Positions 10,212 through 23,216 of a stretch of 64,000 nucleotides of DNA are shown here, piece by piece. Position 1 is the first letter of the stretch, and every line of letters starts with the position of its first letter. This DNA is from Prostheceraeus crozeri (taxonomy: Eukaryota; Platyhelminthes; Polycladida; Euryleptidae), in contig CAJQUW010007819.1 in assembly GCA_907163375.1 (NCBI GenBank), forward strand, positions 186,001-250,000, read 5' to 3'. Both the position numbers and the translations under genes were made by a program. The notes under the pieces are model-generated. The model worked only from the letters and a program-made list of their open reading frames with translations. It was not told the origin of the DNA and did not search any database.

Positions 10212-13200
10212 AGCTTTTCAATTTTTGAAAAGAAAATCTCCAAAATTGAATGTCGATATCTATGTCATAAACAGCACAAATTGTAGATCGATTGTATGAG
10301 GTACTAATGGACATCATCAACAATATGTGTGCAAAATTTGGTGAGGCTAGCCTCAGTAAAAGCGAAGTTAGACGCATTTTAATCGCAGCTAAGGACCGTT
10401 GCTAGGGAAAATCTGTCGTCCAAATCCATGCAACATAGGCAACTTTGAAGCCCTGTGACTCAGGAACTGCGGTGAATCGGAGCAAACAAATCTAGATTTT
10501 CTTCTAATAGGACCAAACCTTGACTGAAAACAAAATATGAACAAAATTTGAGATGGTAGGCCTTGACGATTTCGTATGAAATTACCGATTACCTATCTTT
10601 TGGAAATTGACAAGTTATTCAACCAGGAATTTCACCCTGTTCCACTCAGCAGATTTTGGTAGATTTTTGATATGTTTATCAGTAGGTCTACGTAGAAGGA
10701 TTACACTTGGCTTCATTTCTATTGCAATTTGTTGCGGGTGAAGTGATAAATTCCCTGGACATGTATTTTGTATGATCCATTCGCAACTGCTTGCTTCTTT
10801 TTTTTGTTAAGTGCTCCAAAAATCAATTTTTTGCAATGCAGCACAATAATCCTGGCAATAAATGAATAAATAAATGGTTGACAAAGTTTATGAAACAAAC
10901 ATTATTAACACCATGCCACGAACTATCATTCATCGATTTGTTGGCAGTTGACCGAGACGATCATGATATATAGCAGCGTGAATGCAATCGCATTACTTTT
11001 GTATTTTTACAGTGCCGGTATCTATATTTTCAATTTTCGAAAATTCATAATAGCTGTAAATCCAATATAATGTGCTCTAGGCAATAATTGGATATGCCGG
11101 GATTCGCGGGGATTCCGATAAATTTTGTCAGAGATCGAGGTTGGAAAATTACTACATGTAAGCCAAATTAGCGACAAAAGATTGGCGTGTCTCTTGACTT
11201 TCCATGGGAGATGAAAACAACTTTTTCTACTACTTACAAATCAATAACCTATGAATGGTCATTCTGTGCGCTTTTTCATGCCTGCTCATTGAGTACACAG
11301 GATGAAAACATATCATTTCACACCTATTTGGCTGTAGCATAATCATGCTATATAGAAACAATTCTGTTATTCCGACCCATTGGTCTACTGCCAGACCAGT
11401 CATCGTGAGCATGTGCTCATAATTTTTTCAGTTAGATATTCGCCTCGACTCCTTGATGAATGCAATGTCAGCCTACTTCGGGTATACTCAATTTAGTATA
11501 TTTACTGCAATTACATGCAGTCGCAGTTGCACCGTCGAGCTTCTCAAAATTGTTATGCCGTGTCTCAGAAACTTTGTTGTGTTAAGTCACGAGTCGCTGC
11601 TCATTGGATAAAACGCATTATAAGAGAGGGTGGGGAGACTTAGCCGACCTAACCTTAAAGTTCACTCTTTTGTTTTTATCAAAAATCCATAGTCGCATTG
11701 ACTTAAAACTTGAGATAGTGCTATACTAGAACATTACAAGAAATGATTTTGATCCCAAATGACTGCGATAACTATGGCCTACAAAGATGTTGATAATTGC
11801 GTGTGTGATATCAATGTTTGGAGACTTGGCCACCACTGGAGAGACTTGAACTATGTTATTACCGGCAAAGATAGAAGGAACATGGGTTATTGAATTTATT
11901 AAAATAATTCTCAATTTTTGAATCCGCTATTTTTCCGCACCCCAACTACTTTTCCCCACTGATCATTAAGCGATTCGCAACCAAGCAATTTTCTGGGGTG
12001 TCCTTCAGTCATATATCACCTAAAATGCATTACTACATTCATATAATTTTAAAAATGATAATGAGAAAATAAATTCATGGGATCTTAGAGATTTTTTTGG
12101 GAAACATAATAAGTGGTATAGATTAACGTACGTCGATCATTGCAAATGCTACCACAGCCTATTATTCAAAACTTGAGTGATCTTATTTCATCCGCATTCT
12201 GTCTGCATTATTGAATCGAAAATGTTATCCTTTTCACTCACTTTGAATTTCTATTATCCAAAAAGAGTCAGTGACATAGTGATAAATATAACATTACATG
12301 TATTTAGATACAGAATCACAAAAATCATGAGAAATTATCATAGGCCTAATGATCTCCATTTCCTCCATGGACTACAAAGCAAGAATAGACCTAAGCAGTA
12401 AAAATTATTATATCAGAAAGCTTTTCATCATATTTCCAAGCCTATTTTTGAAAGCTGCGCAGACTCAGAAATCGAACTATATTATGGACCGGGATGTTCA
12501 CATAAAAAATTTAAGGTCACGACTGCAGGTAAGTGGAGACTCAGTCAGTTGGTTGCCAAATCTCCACATGACATTCCTTCCACATTGCATGAATGTTTTA
12601 GCTCTATTTCGAACTGTTTATTTTGGATATTCATGATAGATTTAGACAAGACTAATGAGTAATGACATATCTGGCCATTAGCTGAGTTCGTTTTCATGCG
12701 TCTTTAGAGTTGCTCACAGTTGATGGGAAATATCTAAAATTGTAGCCTAAATCATCTCGACGCTGTGCACACAAGTCCATTATTTGGCGTCAACATCAGA
12801 CCAGGGTTTTTTGAAAAGTCACGGCAGAGTGACAATGGAACGCTACACGGTTACTCTCTCATGCTAATTGACTGTGACCAAGTATCCACGGTCGCCATGT
12901 CTCTAGAGTAGAACATGCGGGCATTTTGATTCTACCGCAGAATCTAATGCCTTACATGTAGGTGCCTCATCAGTGAAATTGGCAGTAACTAGTTTGCTGT
13001 GAGCAGATTGCAAAAAGTTGGTACCACGAAGTATGTTTTTGCAGTTCATGGACGTATTTTTCGGAATTCTAAATTTTTTAATTTTAAATGTGCTCAAAAC
13101 ATGGCCAGCTATACGTCATTTGCGCTTTATATGTATCGAATCGAATATATACACGACACGGTCAAAAAAATTTCGAAAGATCTAGGAAACGGAAGATGCC

Positions 13201-16200
13201 AAAGTTAAGCAGCTACCCTAGTGGAGAATAATTAGGTAATTAAAAGTCATGAACGAATGAATACAAATTAATGCTAGCTACATAGAGTAACCTACTCCAG
13301 TACAGAGTAGGGATTGAAATACGAATAAAGGCTAGCCAAACCCAACTTAAGACGGGAAGGGAAATAAATTAAAACTGATAATCAATTTTAGTTTTACAAT
13401 CTAAGAACTAAAATGAGAGTTCGTTATGGGCTTGACGAGAAGCTAACTTAAAAATAACAAATGGTGAAAAATAAAAAGAAAAAAGATGAAAGTTTGCGCT
13501 ATTTCGAAAGGAGCTGAGGAGATCAGATCTCTGATGTATTGGTCATGCGCGATGCTGCTCTTCGAAAATTGTCTGATAAGAGAGACAATGTAATTTCTGG
13601 TGGACAAGACGAAAATTGAAAAAATGTAAAGCAAGGGAAGCAACGAGGACATGCAGTGATCAGAAGCTGAAACATTTCCCCACAAAAGTTTGAATTAATC
13701 TCCTCAGAATAGAGAGCGATGGTAAAATCAAGCGTCTGATAATTGCCATGAACGGCGTTGGCAAGGTCGTTTTTGATCACAAACTTGAGATGGCGAACTT
13801 CATGACTGAAAGAACGTCGTTTGCAGAAGACTATAATTACTGACTTACAAAGGTAGACTTTGTAAAGAAGCTTTTCTTCTTTGGTTTTGGTGCTCGCATA
13901 AGGTGAAACACATAGGCCATGTATGATACGCCAAACACCAAAATGAAAAACATGACATGGTTTGCTCCAGGACAGTCCAAACTCGGACTTGTCAAGCACA
14001 AGATCACGAATCGCTAAGTCATACTTCTGGTGGCTTTAACAGCGAACAAGAAGATCTCCATCGAATCTGCTGATCCTGGGACGTCAGTGGATGCTGACAA
14101 GTGTATTCGAACTTAAGAGCAAGTGAGCGAGCAAACGAGGTTTTCAGGCGTTCACTGATGAACGAGTGAACTCATCGAGCGGGATATTTCAGTTTTCACC
14201 ACTGAACTGAAATAAGAATCTTCCGTTAATGAACCAAAGAACGAACTGAGATGTTTTTCCAATTTTTCAAACTTCTATCGATATATTGACATTGATACAT
14301 TAACTGTGTATTCGCAATGCTTAAATATAAAAGCAAGCCTTGTTCCTACAAATATATTTTCCCTAAGCAAATTATCAAATTACTACGAAAGGATATGAAA
14401 TAAAATTTCGTAATTAAAGAAGCTAACGTAGGGAACACAGTCGCATAGATGTCCAAATTTGCCAGTTTACTTACAGCCAAATGAATACGATTGTTGATAA
14501 TATAAAATTGACATCCATGTAAGATAAAGAAGAAGAAGTGCTAGCGTGTACACTCTTACTATATAATTTTAATTACATTCATTTAGTAACTTATGACATA
14601 GCCTTAGACTTATAAAAACTTAGGCCCTACAGTGCTTTTTGAGACATACCCGTAGATAAGTGGAACAAAGGTCATCAAAGTGAGCATCAATGTGAGCGAC
14701 AGTAATCTGAGAGAACACAGACTTTCTCCTGAAATGCTGTCTTGAGCACACAGTCCTACAGTGCCCTCTCGAACAAATGGTTACCTAGTAGAAATGCCTT
14801 AAAAATGCCCTGGTTGTGATGCAATTCAATTCAATTTATATTGTATTCACGACATGTGACATGCATGTGACTATTTGATGAGATGCATTCCCTGATTTGT
14901 CAAGTCATTTTCATAAAGCTGCAGTCAAGTTATAGATATGTTCCCAGACTCATCAGTTCCATTCCTTGCATTATTTGATTCCTAAACGACTACCGTACCT
15001 CACCCGCAAAAGTTGTCTGTTCCTTTCTCTCGAACCGAAAGACTGCTTGTGCAATGAGTTGCAAGTTGCAGGCCTACTTACAATTTATGATTCTGTTAAC
15101 TGCATTTTCAAAGTCAATCATACACCAGCAAATTGAAAACAGTTAATCAAAATAATGACCCAAATGGTCATTGACATGATAATAACACTGAAACATACAG
15201 TAAATGCCTATAACTATATCTCGCCTCCACGAGGCATCGGTCAAAAAAATTCTAAGTTCCAATGTAATAGAAGTTCTAACGCAATATTGGCTCTTTCCAA
15301 CTACATTCAAAACATGCAAAACATTCAAAATAGCCAAGACAATATATTCAGGACAAAAGGTTTATGATAAACAATTTGATCACTGACCGATTGTTGATGT
15401 TTCGAAATGTTTTGTCTGTGACGTGCGTACTTGATTTAAAGTAATCCACTGAAGTGAAATTTACTTATTCACTTGTGAGGGAATTCCAATGATTTGCGAC
15501 TTCAATAGCGAACTCTCTTCAGGGTTTGAACTACATGAACATGTATAGTCTGTCAGAAATCATTTTTTAAGTGTTTAAGAATTGTTCGCAATATTCATGT
15601 CACAAAACATGCGGGCAGATACTCTCAAATTATGTTACATTTAAATGCTCTTAATGCTGTGATGACTGACTAAGCAATTTATTCTTGACTGAATGTCGAC
15701 AATGGTCGACAAGAGTCTATAAGAGGTTATAAATTAACCGGCCGGTCGGCGTTACTAAAATCGGCCTGCCGGCCGGCCGGTTCCAACCCTGGTGCCCATA
15801 ATGTTTGTAGACTTTTCTACACACTGACGCAATGGGACCTCATGAATTACACAGTTTTATATTCTCAAACTCAATATACTGCTGGTAAAAGAAGTTCCCG
15901 GGACCGGGATATTCCCGATTCCCGGACGAATGCACATTTCTTGTTAAACCCTGGGGCTAACGTTGTTGCATAATCTAAAATCTCCTTGTCGATTAATTTA
16001 GTATTTAATGAAATTGAGGTACAAATGTAGGCCGCAAGTCTGTGCAACACTCCAAAAAAATTATTCATAACTTCATGAAATATGTATTGTTACAAGATAA
16101 ATATATTCGCGCATCTCGCTACATAATAAGCCCAACCAGTTAAATAAGCTTACATACCGGAAACATGACTCATCATTTTCCGTTTGAAGATAAACAGGCA

Positions 16201-18309
16201 AGCCCACCGCAGATAATTATTTTAAACTAGTGATGGCATATTCAATCCCTATCCCCGCAATTTTCCCAATATCGATCGCGATCGGGGTCTCGACACTTCT
16301 TCAATTCCGTGGAATCACTGCTAAGTAGCCAACCAGGAAGTTTATGTATATGGATTGCATGCTATTTATTTTTTGCTACCGCTTTTTCTATTTTCCATTG
16401 TGTCCGTCTTCTTCGTTTTCTATTCTATGTATTGACCTGACAATATATTATCATTGCTGTGAATCAGATATCATTCTTGTTATGAAGTCATCTTGTAGCG
16501 CCTTGCAATATTGTGAATGTGTATAATTCAATGATATAGACTGACTGTCATCTAGCAAGGCATTGTTGTTTGGAAGTAGAATATTAATGACCATGATGCA
16601 TTAATTAAACTTCTTGACAAGAAGATGGCGAAAAATATGCGGCTACATAGTAGACCTCTAGTAAACCTCCAACTCAACGGAGGTGTTAAAAAATACACTG
16701 CCATGTCGGTCTATTAGATTTTGCGGTCATCAGTCCGGACGCGGCGCGGCGCGTCTCACGCGTCCAGAATTTTCGTTCAAAACCTTAACAAACATATGGG
16801 GCTGTTCCCACCAGACGCGTGGGACCAGTGTAGAGACTAGAGTGTTTCGAAAGGACACGTATACTGGGTTATTAAACTTTGGAGCCAATTGCCCTTAGCA
16901 ATTACATAGAGGCTTAGTATTACGTATGATTAATCGTGCGTACATGATTTCAAGTAATTGGAAAATTTTTCATATTTCATGATCTGTCACTCCTGTGCCT
17001 TGTTGTCACCCTATGAATGAAAATGTGCAAATGATATGTGCGTCCTTAAAAACCCTATTCTTTACAAATATGAAATATCAGATGATTAGCCTTTGCAAAA
17101 TTATGTAGTTTATAGCAAAGCTCATATCCTAACGATTAATTTACATTGTCAATCACTGAAAAGTATGCATTATTCCATTTGCTATTGGAAAAAATAACTT
17201 TCGCAAAGTGTCTCTTTCATGTCTTTAATTGTTCGCCACTCTTTCAAGCATTGCGATGAAGTCATCAAAACACTTCATATCGTTTATTTGACGCAGATCG
17301 CAGTTAATTAATACTTAACTGCGATTAAGTTACTTAGCCAATTTAGTTGAAACACACTTCATTTAAAAGGAAATTTCACGAAGAAGATGATGGTGGCATC
17401 TATTTTGCAAACAGCAGTCATTTTTTCTCCTTAAAATGCTCGCTTCTATCGCTCATGCTCATCGCAGTGCGTGACAACAGTCGATATAGCTTATAACTGA
17501 TTGATCACACTTGGTTTTTGTGAATAATATTGGCAGCGAAATCTGATATTCATTCAAATCATACCACAACCACAACTTATAGATTTTGATACTCTAGAGA
17601 ATAATTTCTGCAGATTCGGATTTACTTAATGGACAGGACAGCATGTCTTTTTGTCGCCATATCATGCTGAACTCAGTGCTCTTCTCAGATTGAGAGTATT
17701 TTCCAGACTGTTGGTCGATCAAAGCTCATCATAGAATTACTCGGATATTGCTCTAAAATAGACTGCCCCTAGCAACACTTCAATTCAAAACGAACTGTTC
17801 TCGTCTGATGAAACTTGCAGATCCAGGAACCTGATTACATCACACTTTGTTCACGCTCGTAGATCTAATGCAAAATGTCTCTGTATTTCCTCGAGAATGT
17901 GTCGCTTAGATATCATTTTCGAGTCATCATGCTTGAAATGTTGCATCTGATTTCATGTAAATTCTTAAAACTGAATATGTCATTTAACTATCTCGGGAAA
18001 GTGTCATATTATAGTGTCTTGTTTGTGCTCGTTCGAATGCATGTAACACAAGGAATATGAATATGTCAATTATTTAGCAATACGAAGTGTCCATAATGAT
18101 ATGGTATTTGTAATTGCCCCCCTCTCCATTCCCCTCTCCCGCCCCTTGCCACGCGGCTCGGTGAGAACAGGCATTTTTGTTGGACGCGACGCGCCGCAAT
18201 TTAGCAAAAAGTGAATTGAGTGAATCATATTGATAAAAAATCAACAGCGTTTCAACATTTCATTAACAAAGAAGTGTCCTTTTATCTCAAGATTGTTTAT
18301 CCTTTGCAG
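10212..18309. other. NOX5 intron, mostly unassigned
   Basis: Apart from the LINE left of it and small GC-rich hairpins near 15.74 and 15.9 kb, I see only short frames and AT-rich sequence. Possible transposon ends (CCCTGG-type at 15790 and 15957, TAGTGATGGCA near 16231) are unsupported by partners. No RNA gene seen. Confidence 0.5.
15737..15778. repeat. GC-rich hairpin (CCGGCCGG arms)
   Basis: ACCGGCCGGTCGGC pairs imperfectly with GCCGGCCGGCCGGT across an AT-rich spacer, and CCAACCCTGG follows. Looks like one end of a degraded hAT-like or MITE insertion. Confidence 0.4.
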
Positions 18310-18854
18310 ATTCTCTATTTCTTCATATTCGTGTTTTGGGACATTGGACTAAACAATTATATGACATCCTGAAAGCTTTGAGCAACATTCGCATAAAGGA
18401 TAAGTCTCCATATAAAAAACTAAAATTGAAAGAGATGAAAAAAACTGTTGGTGCCTTGGCGTACGTAAACAAAGCTTTCTCGAATACCTCATTGAATCCA
18501 GAACCAGTGGACCTAATTGCGAATGATTTAAAGAATCGTCGACCGACCATCAGAGAAGCATTTGATAACATTAATATTGACGGAGATGTCAATAGTAATG
18601 GTCCTACGATCAGACTATCAGCTGAACGTCTGTCGCATCTTGGACCGATTTATCTCGATGGACCGTTCGGTGGAACACATGTGGATGCGTTGGAAACAGA
18701 ACATCCGGTTCTCATTTGCACAGGAATCGGAGTAACACCGTTTGCTGCTGTTCTACAAAGTGTTATTTATCGTCACGTTCAACAATGCATTCGATGTCCG
18801 CAATGTGATGATGTCGTATGGCAAAAGCCGGAGATATCCAATCCAATGAATAGA
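18310..18854 (+). CDS. NOX5: NOX5-like exon: FAD/linker/NADPH-binding core
   Basis: Acceptor CTTTGCAG before 18310 and donor GTAAGA after 18854; begins with two bases completing an Asp codon and ends in phase 0. Encodes LFLHIRVLGHWTKQLYDIL, a basic linker (KDKSPYKKLKLKEMKKT), then the NADPH site: YLDGPFGG and ICTGIGVTPFAAVLQSVIYRH. The linker between the two parts, roughly 95 residues, is longer than in human NOX5 as I recall it. In NOX5 this region carries phosphorylation and calmodulin contacts. A short Cys pair (CIRCPQC) near the end also fits NOX5. Confidence 0.92.
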
Positions 18855-19358
18855 GTAAGACGACTTTGATATCGCATGCAGAGATCTTCATATTATACTC
18901 TTAAGATCACTTAAGTAGACTTCATTGTTATTTTTCAACTAGCCTGTGTGATAAAATTTGTAATTGTCTGCTAGTTAAAGGTCTAACAAGTATTAAATTA
19001 ACGAAAATTAAACAGGTATCCGGACCCCCCTTATCTTCATCCCAGTATCCAAGGTTGAATGTGAATTTTATATTACGACGGCCGGGTGTTTACTGAAATT
19101 CTAGATGTTCAAAAAAGGTTTGCATTAAAAGCGAAACTAACGATGATTTCAAAATATTCTCTACTGACGTAAGGATTATATGAACTGATTAGTTAAGTTC
19201 TACCCAGAGCATGGGTAGACATTATTTCGGCCCAAGCCCGCCCCAGACAAAATTAGTGCATGAAGCGGCCCAACAATTTACAATGTAGACAGTTACACAT
19301 TTACACAATTACGTAAGTTGATAAAACTGCATGAAAATCTTACGTCTTTACTATATGC

Positions 19359-22141
19359 CAGGGGTCGCCAACCTTTTTCATACGCGGGCCAAAGTATATC
19401 AGCAAAATTCTCAACGGGCCAAGAAATATTTCTAGATTTCTAGATCATTATATCTCATGATAAAACAAACGTTTCCTGCTCATAGCCACATATCCACATG
19501 TATTTCATTCTGAATTTGCCAATTTAAACAACACTCGATAGAAATAATTGATTGATGGTTTCATTAAAATATGAATATGTATTTCATTTCTCATTTTAGT
19601 TTTTGCGAAAAACCTCGGACTTTCTTATCATAAGTTATAAGTTCAGAATTTGATGACTGTTTAGGAAATGTTATAATAATAACTTTGTTATAATTGTTCA
19701 ATATGAAGTGAGAAAAAGCATTTCAGTCTAATTAACTATAATAAACTCGGCAAATCGCCGGCTTACCCATTTAATTTTCCCTTTATTTAACAAAAACAAG
19801 TTGAGATTTATAAGAAACAAGTTAATGAAACAAGTAATCAATGAGACGGTTGTGATTGTAAATTGCTAACAAGAAGGGAGAAACGTGGGTCAAAACTTGA
19901 TAAGGCGATTCGAAGAATGGCGTCCATATGCTCATCAGTCAAACGAGAACGATGAGGATTTTTGATAAATTTCATATTTGAGAAAGCGGACTCGCATATG
20001 TAGGTGCTGCCAAACATGACGAGGATACGAGTTGCAACTAACCTAAGGATTCGGAATCGAGCCGGAACAAATTGCAGCCAAAACGAAGTAGCATCATTTT
20101 CAGCGTGCTGATGCTTCAGTCCTAGTTCGGCCTTTAAACCAACCAATTCCAACTCGCACTCTGCTTTATTGATGTCAAAATGCTTTTCAAAAAGCTCAGC
20201 AATGGAACAAATGAAGGGATCTTTAATGAACAAAAAAACCTGCTCAAGATCGCTGAAGTCTGTAAATCGTGAGTCGAATTCGATGATAATGTCATCCAGG
20301 TAATCACTCAAACAAGCGGCCGCTTCATGCACATCTCCTGATAGAGCTTTTGTGTTCGGAAACATAATGAGATCATCGCTCTCAATTTGGCGCTTAAACA
20401 AAGTCAAAATTCCTCGAAACTCGGTAACATGCTCGTAGAGGTTGAATATCGGTTTCATTTTGCCTTGGAGCTTTTCGTTCAAGACATTGAAGTGCTTGCT
20501 CATATCAGCTAGAATTCCTAACCACGTGCGAAAGGTGCTATCTTCCAGCGCAGAAAAGTCATTATTATTTCCATGACCATGGTCGTTGAGATATTTTTCA
20601 ATTTGCGGCAAGACGGCAATGAATCTCTGGAGCACGGCTCCTCTTGAAAGCCATCTGATATGGTTATATAAAATCAGGTCACCGTATTCACATTCTACTT
20701 CTTTCAAAAGGGTTTTGAAGAGACGATGTTGAAGTGAACTATTGCGAATCCGATTGATCACTTTTGTGACTGTGACCATAACGAAATTCATGTAGTCACC
20801 TCGGCGTAATTTGGAGCAGAGAGCTTGCTGGTGAATTATGCAGTGGTAAACAAGAAAATTGACACCTGTTTTCTGCCGTAATAAAACAAGGAAACCAGTT
20901 TTTCGACCAACCATCGATGGAGCGCCATCAGTTGTAATCGATGTCAAATGCTGCCAGTTTAGTCCAAATGAATCACAAGCCTCGTAAACAGCATCACAAA
21001 TATCTTGTCCAGTTGTTCTTCCAGTAAGTGATTTCATGCACAAAAGATCTTCTCTGACACACTTTATGATCACATCGAAGAAGCGAATGAAAATCAAAAG
21101 TTGCGAAGTGTCGCTTATGTCGGTACTTTCGTCAATAGCAAGAGAAAAGTATGGTGATGCAGCCAAACACGTACGAAGCTGAGCAGATAAATCGGCGGAG
21201 ATTTGTTCACATCGTCGAGTACACGTTTGAGGAGACAGGGACATCTTTCGAATCTGTTCAATGATCTGTTGGTTATTGTGAAATGACTTGTATAATGCAC
21301 CTGCTCCCACAAGAAAACATTCTTTGACAAACTCTCCATCAGAAAATGGTTTCTTATGCCGCACGATGAGTTGAGTAATTCGGAAGCTGGCATCAGTGAC
21401 ATGATCTGTTGATGAGCAGGCGGTAAACATACTTTGACTCATTCCATCTAGGGCACGAAATAGGTGGTCATACTCTCGTTGTCTGGATGGATGATCACTC
21501 ATAGGAAACCTTGCGTTAAAGCCCCGATGATTGGTATTGAAATGGCGTTCGAGGTTGTATTTCTTACACTCTGTCACGGTCTTATGACATATGATACAAA
21601 CAGGACATCTGTCCTTTTGACGCATGCAGAAGAAATAGGCTAAACGCCATTCATCAAGAAATGTACGCTTGATAATTCCGTCGCTACTCCGTTTACTTGC
21701 CATACTCGAAGCGCATTAAATGAATGTAATGTACCCGTGCGAAAGACTTCCCTATTTGCTTGCATTCATGACGTCACTGCTCGCCGCATCCAACCAAATC
21801 TGTGATGTATTCATTTGTGAATGAAGACAATGTGATGAAGACAAATGAAATTTGTGACGAAGACATTCACTTCATAGAAATTCTACGACCTCGAACTGTG
21901 TGTGTATGCATAAGCACCATATCACACGATCAAGTAAACCTCATAAAAGATAAAAGGTGGTAAAGTGTGTTTTCGAATAAACTAACATTAACACTAAAGA
22001 CGTCACGAATAGTACACATATTCTATCTACTGTATGCGAAGACGCTACTAAGCTTATGGGCCTAACGTAGAAACCTGCGGGCCATTTCGTCTTCTTACGC
22101 GGGCCATTGATGGCCCGCGGGCCCCAGGTTGGCGACCCCTG
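19359..22141 (-). mobile_element. Complete hAT transposon with 8-bp target-site duplication
   Basis: 2783 bp bounded by inverted ends beginning CAGGGGTCGCCAACCT (16 bp perfect, then imperfect) and flanked on both sides by CTATATGC (19351-19358 and 22142-22149). An 8-bp duplication and CAGGGG ends are hallmarks of the hAT superfamily. One intact transposase frame lies inside on the minus strand. Perfect duplication, matched ends and an unbroken frame imply a recent insertion into the second visible NOX5 intron. Confidence 0.96.
19838..21703 (-). CDS. hAT transposase (BED finger, RNase H-like core)
   Basis: 621 codons from the ATG ending at 21703, unbroken. A BED-type zinc finger lies near residues 35-60 (CIIC...H-x4-H). 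The catalytic core has SLAIDESTDIS and TTDGAPSMVGR as Asp-bearing motifs, YHCIIHQQALC and HIRWLSRGAVLQRF as the hAT C/H and RW motifs. The C-terminal hAT dimerisation region has CESAFSNMKFIKNPHRSRLT. The overall layout is like the Charlie-type family from which host genes such as GTF2IRD2, ZBED5 and FAM200 derive. It would cut and paste its own element. All hallmarks I can check by eye are present, so it may be functional. Confidence 0.93.
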   Translation of the reverse strand: MASKRSSDGIIKRTFLDEWRLAYFFCMRQKDRCPVCIICHKTVTECKKYNLERHFNTNHRGFNARFPMSDHPSRQREYDHLFRALDGMSQSMFTACSSTDHVTDASFRITQLIVRHKKPFSDGEFVKECFLVGAGALYKSFHNNQQIIEQIRKMSLSPQTCTRRCEQISADLSAQLRTCLAASPYFSLAIDESTDISDTSQLLIFIRFFDVIIKCVREDLLCMKSLTGRTTGQDICDAVYEACDSFGLNWQHLTSITTDGAPSMVGRKTGFLVLLRQKTGVNFLVYHCIIHQQALCSKLRRGDYMNFVMVTVTKVINRIRNSSLQHRLFKTLLKEVECEYGDLILYNHIRWLSRGAVLQRFIAVLPQIEKYLNDHGHGNNNDFSALEDSTFRTWLGILADMSKHFNVLNEKLQGKMKPIFNLYEHVTEFRGILTLFKRQIESDDLIMFPNTKALSGDVHEAAACLSDYLDDIIIEFDSRFTDFSDLEQVFLFIKDPFICSIAELFEKHFDINKAECELELVGLKAELGLKHQHAENDATSFWLQFVPARFRILRLVATRILVMFGSTYICESAFSNMKFIKNPHRSRLTDEHMDAILRIALSSFDPRFSLLVSNLQSQPSH

Positions 22142-22459
22142 CTATATGCGTTCTGCTTACTTTTAGGTCTAAAATTGACAATGCAACCGGTGGCTCTCCT
22201 GCTACGAACATAGACCATTTAAGAATCTAATTATGTTATTCATCAAATTGACGATGCGACTGTCTACAATGTATAAAAATTATTAACATGAAGACGAGGA
22301 GTGGACAGGCTATGTAATCTCTAAATGTGCGTGCGGCATTAGACGTTGAAATTGTCTTTGACTTGAGCTGAATAAAGAATGATTCAAATTAAATACATTC
22401 AACTATACTGAGTTCAAAAATTATTGAATCAACCAAACATTTAGCATTTTTTTCTACAG

Positions 22460-22726
22460 ATTGATTTCTTCTGGATCAACCGAGAAGCTGACAACTTAGA
22501 GTGGTTCACAGAACTTTTTCACATGCTTCAATCTACTCATATGGGACCTGGCTCCTTCATGGATTTCGTTGGTATTCATTTGTACATTACTGGCGTAGTC
22601 GAGAAAGACTTCTTTAATAGCTTGTCAGCAATTGTCTCACACCGACAGCTTATTAACAAAAGAATAGCTTCTGGAATGCGTGGAACATTCCCGGAATATA
22701 CACTGGGTCGTCCGAACTGGCGATGG
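22460..22726 (+). CDS. NOX5: NOX5-like exon: NADPH-binding, distal part
   Basis: Acceptor TTTCTACAG before 22460 and donor GTGCGT after 22726; 89 codons, phase 0 at both ends. Begins IDFFWINREADNLEWF, the strand and helix that follow the nicotinamide site in NOX enzymes (human NOX5 has a closely similar DFIWINRD stretch), and ends LGRPNWRW, matching the GRPDW region. Confidence 0.92.
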
Positions 22727-23216
22727 GTGCGTATATCTCCATATTTCAGAACCACAGCTATTAAGATGGACATCGAGCTGTCGATGGACAGACGCGTGAA
22801 ATGAAAAATATTGAAATGAGACATTCCATTTTCCTTCAGATTTTGATCTTTCCATGCATCATATGCGCATTATCTGATTATAAAGTATGTTAGATTATTC
22901 ATGGACGTCTAGATATCTATAATTTACTCAGGACGCCGAACTATGCAATATGTGCAAATTTTTTTGGAGGCTGAAAGTTTGGAAGGCTGAATGACTTTAT
23001 TGGACCCTCACAATATTCTTAATATATTTTTTGGAAGGTAATTAACTACTATGGTTCTCATGTTGAGCATAATGATCTTATAGACGAGAGAAAAAAGAGC
23101 AAACTAACAGACATTACATTAAAGAACAATTAAGTTTAATATTACTTCAATCAATACACATCATGATATCAAATTTTACTGACGAGTTGGTTGGTAATCA
23201 ACTTCAGCATAAACGT
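22727..23216. other. NOX5 intron, nothing recognised
   Basis: AT-rich with no coding or structural signal seen. Confidence 0.5.
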
